Of a stretch of 64,000 nucleotides of DNA, positions 57,661-64,000 are shown piece after piece. Position numbers and translations under genes: made by a program. The notes under the pieces were generated by a model. That model was not told the DNA's origin. It saw only the letters and a list, made by a program, of their open reading frames with translations, and made no database searches. Location of the stretch: NCBI GenBank assembly GCA_013368445.1, contig JAACJO010000021.1:1-64000 (forward strand), read 5' to 3'. Numbering within the stretch: position 1 is the first letter of the stretch; every line of letters begins with the position of its first letter. The stretch comes from Leucocoprinus leucothites. Taxonomy: Eukaryota; Basidiomycota; Agaricomycetes; Agaricales; Agaricaceae.

Positions 57661-58083
57661 AAATGCTTTTACTGCTGTTAATCTCTCAAATATACCGCCA
57701 GCTAAATTGTCACTCTGAGATCGATACGTACAGTTTTTTTACAACCACCTCACTCCGATCGCTAGTCCGGTGCAGGATCGGAGAAATAACGGTTTACTTT
57801 ACACTATATCCTGTGATAGAGGGCTCCAGCTTATAGATAATATCACTTACCGGCTTATCTGGCTGAGTGTAGGATTGAATATTAAGCATGAGTGGACCCT
57901 TCACGCTTCCACGCTTGGCGTGAGCCCCTCACGCTAAAAACACGTTTCCTGGCGTTTTCATACACACATCACTGAGTTCAAACCGATCGTTAAACGCTTC
58001 GCACAAGGTGTGGAAATTTTTTTCTGGAAAAGGTTTGAATGGGTTGAAGAATTTCCTTCGCATTTCTCCATCAGCGGCAATAA
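57661..58083. other. No gene seen
   Basis: Unassigned sequence ending at the inverted LTR fragment. Confidence 0.35.
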
Positions 58084-58600
58084 TGAAGACATGACGAAAC
58101 ATGCCCGTCATAAATTGAGTGCGAGCGCGACAGCGTCCCTCTGTCGCTGGATAATGACCCAAATGTAAAACCGAATAGCTCTATTTTTGAGTGGATAAAA
58201 CGGAACAATGAATCAGGGGGAAAGAAACCATGCGGGGCGTTGTGGAGGAGTGAGAGTGAGTATCAGAGTCTTCTTTCGAGCTGCAAGGCTGGTCTTGAGC
58301 TTCAAAGTTCAGGAAAGAGTAAGACTGAAAGTGGGGGTGGATTTGACTGAAGAATAAAATCGTAAATACACCGTAGTATTTGTACTAAACACCTACGAGC
58401 ACCTGAAAGAATTAGAGGTATTAGGAAGGAATAGAAACGAGTGAGTACGGTGACATACTTCCGAGATTTTGAAGATACAAATATAAATCTGTGAGATATT
58501 AGCAGTGGAAAATAGAGTGGAAAGGGAGCTCCATGTGGTCATTAGGACCCGCGCTAAAACATGTAACGATAAGGTGAATCGAAAGAGAGGATAGCAGGTC
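58084..58600 (-). mobile_element. LTR family B-like fragment, inverted
   Basis: Begins with TGAAGACATGACGAAAC, the reverse complement of an LTR end like that of 55539-56504. It contains the GCGACAG/CTGTCGC hairpin (58127-58147) and continues to the GACCACATGG block of the LTR. The 5' part is missing. Confidence 0.65.
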
Positions 58601-58947
58601 AAACTCGGTCTCCCCAACTGCGATCGCCTCCTTCACCACGACCGCATGGCCCCATTTTTGTACCGCTGCACAAGCGACGGGGTTCTCTCCAGCCGCTTCA
58701 TGGACCGCTTATAATTCATCAGGTGGTTTTTTAAGAGCACCTACGGAGCCTGATAATATTAGATGAGCCGTTCGCATAAGCCAGCATCCGTCTCCTATTC
58801 CCAAATGGCCCAAAACCCACCATCTTCAACGAGCGTCTAATGACATGGGATGACCTTCGAAGGGTACCCATTAGGATGTAATAAATGCTCCTGCACTTGT
58901 TTTTCCTTTTTTGGCGTTCGTTGAGTCACGACGTGCTTCAAATGATG

Positions 58948-59012
58948 GATTGAGCAGAGTTCGAGCATAGTTCAAGCTAAGTTCGATCTGTGCACGTGAT
59001 CACTCGCACTAC
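58948..59012 (-). repeat. Solo E-box plus 11-bp array, inverted
   Basis: On the minus strand GTAGTGCGAGTGATCACGTG (core 58993-58998) is followed by four 11-bp units ending with TGCTCAATCC near 58948. No JmjC sequence is adjacent. Confidence 0.55.
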
Positions 59013-60990
59013 TTGACCTTGCTGATGTCACGCTTCATTCCCTCAGTTGGAGTCCAACAGCACGGTCATCAACCGGGTTGCTCAAGTCAACGCCAGGTTT
59101 GGTTTTATTTAGAAAGGGATGGTCCTGCAGGCCTGAGTCATCTGTCCCTGCATCGTTTGTCTGCTCGTCCCCAACTTCTTTGGGGTTTGACTCGCCTCAC
59201 TAGAGACAAGGCCGGTTCGGTGGCCGGTCACGAATGTACTAAGGAATAAATCCACGAGATTAGTTCTTCATTTAATTCGTGACCTACCGCGTGTTCCATG
59301 CCAGGAATGAAATAGAGAATTGATTTGATGAAGAATCAAGGTGCATCGTCACGAACTAAGCATCGTACAACGATCACGAGACATCAACTCAATTGTTTTT
59401 TAGGTTCCTTGGCTGTTCTCGGTTCTAATTCAAGGCCAAAGACCTTTATCCATCATCAAACCAATTGTGGATTTTTATTCTTGGATAGGATCGGTGGTAA
59501 GTCACGATTCAGGCGCCGGTTTTAATTCTTGATTTAATTCATGTGTACTTTCGTTGGCGATCACGGATCCGGATTTGTTTCTGGTGCCTGCATTCATCGC
59601 AGGACCAGCGGCCGTCTTCTCCACACCTTCATCGGCTGCATTTATAAATAAGTATATTATACATCTTCTGGTAAAAACACCCGTCGCCCGTGAAAACTCG
59701 TCCCTGGTGTAGATAGACAACGGATGAACTCAGAAAGTGCAGCACCTGGCTCGTCCCTCGCCAGATGCGATTTCTCGCGCCTTGATGTGACAGTCACACA
59801 CGGCATCCTCTGGGCCATAGTTACACATCTTACTTGCTTACTTAATCTCCCCGTCCTCTGTGTCGCTCTCGAGTAGACATATTTCCAACCTATTTTAATT
59901 TTCCCACCCACCACTAGCCCAAAGAAGACAGGAACAGAGTTGTAACTGCACAGTGCACCAAAGGCGGAACGCTAGGGGCGACCTATCCGCGTTCCCCTTT
60001 TGGCTTCACACCCTGGGTGTTTGGAGATCCTGTCTCCAAATCCACCACTCCCAAAATCCTTCGTGCGCAGCTCTTATCCCTACGGAATAACAACGCTTAT
60101 CATTTCTTTATATCTTATCATTGGTTACCTTACAGTACCGGTGCGAGATGTGTTTTCCATCCTGGACCAGGCATCCTGCTTTTCGCGAGCCCCGTACCCA
60201 GCTTCGGCAGCCTTTTCATTTTCTCTGATGGAATTCTCCTCATTTATACTTAGCTTTCCTCTCTGTTGTCTTTGGAATGGATTTCTATTTCCCGTTGTAT
60301 GAAAAGTTGACATTTTATTTTGTACTGCGAGAAAGGCCAGCGTTGACCGCGGTGAACCGACTGTGGGGGGATAATTGAAAGAGGATAAATGCGCGAGTAC
60401 GATGGCGGTATACAAGGGATAGAGGAAATCCGTGCATGCTGGGCTTCGTTACTTTATAAGTTTAACTTCGTGTTTGATCACTCACCGCCTCTGCTTGACT
60501 CGGCGCCTCCACTCGTCACCTGTTACCAAGGAAATAAAACCAGAAAACGGCTCTGGTATCCCCTCAAGCTCCTCTCGAGGTTGACGCAGAAGGTGTTCCA
60601 GCGATCCGCCGCTGGGGGTGAGTTACTTCTCGTGTATGCATCAGCGTGTTGACACGACCTTTTTCTTGCTGGAGGCTGGACGTTCGACATTCACTCCTGC
60701 GCAATCGCATTCTGTCAGGGGTAAAAACCGTTAAGATCCGATCATTTCAGAAAATGCTGCACGCTGCCACCTCATGAGGCGTTTTTTGGACCTCCAGGGG
60801 GAAACTGCGGCTGCTTGGTGGGTGATTTGTAGGATGCTGTCACTTGCTAGTTAGGAAGCCCCGCCCTATTCATCAAGCGCCCCGCAGGAGCTCATAATCT
60901 ATGCCGAATTCTACCCATCACCACATATATCTCCATGATATGCATCCATTTCCAAACTCCCGCCTTCTTCCGATACGAGAGTGACTGTGG
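59013..60990. other. No gene seen
   Basis: Frames of up to 100 codons (for example 60000-60302) overlap on both strands and lack domains or splice patterns. Confidence 0.4.
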
Positions 60991-61203
60991 ATGATCATAC
61001 TAGCAGTTGGAGTGGCCGGTGTCATGCTAGTAAATCCCAATAATCTGATTGGAACGACTTATGCCGTTGATGATACGGGCCGAGCCCTGTTCTTTTCGGC
61101 GCTAGTACTGAATGTATTCATAAACCCCTTCGCGTCATGCAACATCATCATTTGCCTTCTCCTTCACAGCCAGACCATCATCGCTGCATTCGTTAAATCA
61201 TGA
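60991..61203 (+). CDS. Membrane-protein-like fragment
   Basis: A 70-codon frame with two hydrophobic stretches (MIILAVGVAGVMLV and RALFFSALVLNVFI...IIICLLL) separated by a short polar loop, as in multi-pass fungal membrane proteins. No upstream or downstream exons could be linked. Fragment or chance frame. Confidence 0.25.
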   Translation: MIILAVGVAGVMLVNPNNLIGTTYAVDDTGRALFFSALVLNVFINPFASCNIIICLLLHSQTIIAAFVKS

Positions 61204-64000
61204 ACTCTGACTGAACATTCCCTTAGGTGTGTTTGAAATACGTTTCTTGGAAATTTATTCCCCCAGTAATCAGACGAATCGAGCGCTCATTTGCACGACG
61301 CTGCAGGTCCCCTACCCTTAGACGGGCATCCAAGCGAGGGTGCACCAAAGGCCGAAGAAGAGGATAGTGTTGTTCCTACTTCTGATGCATCCAAGCACTC
61401 CGAAAATATTATGCATAAACGCGCCATTATTCTCTATGCTGGCTAGACGTTCACAGCATCAACGGACCGGGAGAATGAGAGCCAGAGGACGACGGATGGT
61501 CGAAAGGGCGAGGATGGTTGGTGGGAGAGGGAGGGTGCGGAATGGGGACGTCGCGTCAGTGAGCGTCCAATCTGTATGGTAGAGCTCGTAGACCAGATCG
61601 GCCTTCCTCTAGGCGACATGCTTCACCCACTCTGCACGGGGTCTCCCTCCTGGATCTGCACGGCTGGGAACTGGAAAAATTGACGGGGGGAAGAGGGTAG
61701 GAGAGGAAGATGGAGGAGAACAGGAACTCCTAGCGTCCTGTACCCTTCCTTAGTGTGGAATTCTGCGTCAGATTTTTGACTTGAGGAACCAGTAGGTGGT
61801 GACAACATATTCGCCGTATAACAACTTCGTGACAAGTCACAATCATCCACACCATCATAGTCAAGGGATGTCCTCTTGAAACTTCCTCCTCTACTTCAAA
61901 TCCAGCAGGCGCGGGTGGGAATGCGAATACCTCTGGCTGCACATGCATGCTCGGCTACACCCTTATTGACATTAACGTAGCTGCGTACTCACTCAGACGC
62001 CCGTCATGCCCCACCCGATGCAACGCCGCTGAAACTCAGACCAGCTGTTGAACACGTTTCATTCCCAGCTTTTCAACATCCATCAGCAGTCTTCAAGACG
62101 GTGGAGAACGTGGAGGATCTATTTGAGAAGGAGAGGGTGTTGGAGATATTGAGCAGAACTACTTCCGGTCCGTTCCTTGCGATTGATAAAGGCCTGAAAA
62201 ACGCCGGGGGCGTTGTTTGTGCTAAACCTACGTGCGGAAAAAACGTATTGCAATACAGAAAGAAAGTGAGAACAGAAACCAGATCGAGAGAGTTTTCCAG
62301 ATTGTGGGAAACAGAGTCGTGCGTAAGAAGCACATCGTTTGAGTCGAGTCAAGAGGGGAACACATCAGGAAACAGCACTTGCCATTTCGGGCAGCATTCT
62401 GCACTTTGGCATTTTTGACGTCACTTGACATTCGCATTCGATGCTCTGGCATTCTTCATACCTTTGGCATGGAATTCATAACATTCTTAGCATTTGGGTC
62501 ACTCGCAGTCAGGGCGTGTTCATTTAACCGGAAATCGGGAACGCTTAAGAACAACAGAAATCGGCGCATATAACGACTGAGGCGCTTCGGAGTGTGAATA
62601 GCAGCGAGTATTGGCTGAGTCTCAACGAGAGCAGCCTTTGAGGGCTTTCTGCATTCCCTGCATTCCAGGAATTCGTGGCCTTGCTTGATTTGGGAGAATT
62701 GTCAGCCTACCAAGGCAAATGTCGCATATTATGTTCCGAATGCCTACCGAACTGGCAAGCGGTGTTTCCTGATGCATCCCAAGAAGATTGAAAGAAAACC
62801 GTTCGTTTACTCTTTTCCGTTGTTCCCGCGTGACGACAGCAGCAATAGAAAAGCTGACATGAATGACTCCCCTGTAATTGGGGTGGTGGCCGCCAGTCGA
62901 TGCGGTGTCGTAGCTGCAGGTGTATATGTAACCGTCCTGTACAGGTTCTCTATCCCGTTGGTCCCGACATGCCGATCTCTTAGAACGTTTACCACCTCCA
63001 TGAGGTCCTCCCCCAACATCTCCATGACCGTGCTCTCAATTAATAGCATCACAAACACAACGATTGGGTTCATGACTCTCTTCGAATGCGATGTCCGCTA
63101 TCATCCACCTCTTCACTACGCAGAAGCAGCCATATTTTCTCCAAGCCCTGCTCTTTCAATGCTTTACTTTTCAACATCTCCTACATCTCACAAACCCGCG
63201 GGTATAAACTTCCTATTGGCCGCAGATTGCTGTTGAGCGGTGAGAGGACGGAGTAATGAGGTTGATCAAGGACGTAATTCATGTTGAATGACAAAATGCA
63301 TGTCAAATGAGCGAGAGGCAAGATTTCCCTGGCCTGTGATGAAACTATCGCCATCAGGTGTGGGGATGGTCCCTTTGGTGCTGGTGGGCGCGGATGGTAG
63401 AGGGGGATGTAAGAAGGGGCGGTTGGAGGAGCGAAGGTTGAAAATTCTTTATTAGAGCTGAATTCCAAGTCTTGAAGCCAATCCAGCGTCTGGTGAAGGG
63501 AATCAAACGAGATCTGCCCTTGATTGTCTGTTACTGGAAAAACGCGAACGATTGATGGGACCTGTCAGCCAAGGCGGTTCTCTCGGGAGGTCAAAGGGCT
63601 GATTTCCCATCTAGGCGGAGGTTTTTGGACGCGAGGGCCTGCAATGATTTCACGAGTTTCAGCGGAAGGAGGTTGAGAGGAATACAGGGAAGTGGAGATG
63701 GGCGGGGAAGGCGGTTTGGATGTAGATAAAGGGTGGGTCAACGACGATAGATAGGGTAAATCCGCCAGTTCAAGTCCTGTAGCTGCGCATAATCGGCCTT
63801 TCCTTGACGCCCTTCACCACGCATTCCTCGCTTAGCATGATCATGGCTCGCCACTAGGCTGCTCAAAATGTTGACCTCGCGCCCCATCAACATCGCCCTT
63901 GTACCTTGGTGTCGAAGAGATTTAACGAGGGATGTGTGGCCACAAGCTCATAATCGAGGTCAGAGCGCTAGAGTTAGAGAGACAGCAGACGAGAGATGTG
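61204..64000. other. Largely unassigned; opposing frames at 62.7-63.2 kb
   Basis: A plus-strand frame of 183 codons (62685-63236) is opposed by a minus-strand frame of 88 codons (63073-62807) that is the more protein-like of the two (TVMEMLGEDLMEVVNVLRDRH). Neither is recognised. Other short frames are without support. Confidence 0.3.

Noticed and set aside
62685..63236. 183-codon plus-strand frame as a gene
   Set aside because: Composition is irregular, an opposing frame overlaps it, and no motif, splice signal or second copy supports coding.

Overview
The window looks like nuclear DNA of a filamentous basidiomycete, most likely an agaricomycete. The evidence is short spliceosomal introns of about 49-72 nt with GT-AG (and some GC-AG) borders, and remnants of protein families known to be expanded in mushroom-forming fungi: TET/JBP-type dioxygenases, JmjC-like proteins, BAH plus PHD-like proteins, F-box/LRR-like proteins, RecQ-like helicases, Ulp1-like proteases and pogo-type transposase. 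It is a gene-poor, repeat-rich accessory island. No housekeeping gene, rRNA, convincing tRNA or CRISPR was seen.

Layout. 0-2.5 kb: two diverged tandem copies of an unknown Pro/Ser/Thr-rich frame. 3.0-5.1 kb: a deleted BAH-PHD gene, an F-box remnant and an unrelated antisense remnant. 6.9-9.5 kb: a five-exon BAH-PHD gene split by a 1392-bp terminal-inverted-repeat (TIR) element with a 7-bp target duplication. 10.9-11.5 kb: a pogo-type transposase fragment. 12.4-14.5 kb: a repeat unit carrying an uninterrupted 551-codon JmjC-like gene. 15.7-17.4 kb: an apparently intact five-exon TET/JBP-like dioxygenase gene. 18.2-23.7 kb: a BAH remnant, then an inverted BAH-PHD plus F-box block. 24.1-25.0 and 32.0-33.0 kb: two solo LTRs, each 969 bp with a perfect 4-bp duplication. 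27.0-27.8 kb: an internally deleted JmjC unit. 29.8-42.3 kb: dispersed GGCCATC-rich repeats, a coiled-coil frame, a helicase-associated fragment, a third F-box copy and two unidentified frames. 42.3-44.3 kb: a second JmjC unit on the minus strand with a 2-nt frameshift. 45.6-47.6 kb: two abutting LTR fragments and a RecQ-like helicase relic. 48.1-53.8 kb: a decayed element with a Ulp1-like protease and a transposase-like protein. 54.6-57.3 kb: a second TET/JBP-like gene split by a 966-bp solo LTR. 57.3-64 kb: a degenerate AGCGTGA-type repeat, another LTR fragment and mostly unassigned sequence.

How it fits together. Three multicopy families with chromatin or DNA-modification signatures recur here: JmjC-like (three copies), TET/JBP-like (two) and BAH-PHD (four). 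All sit among mobile DNA, and two of them are broken by insertions whose removal restores the frame exactly. The JmjC copies lie inside a dispersed unit that shares 5' and 3' flanks and contains a CACGTG motif next to an 11-bp-periodic array. That promoter module also occurs alone at three other sites. No transposase is visible in the unit, so either a host gene spreads by segmental duplication or the unit is an undescribed element. This reading is inference. The splice models, target duplications and frameshifts are read directly from the sequence.
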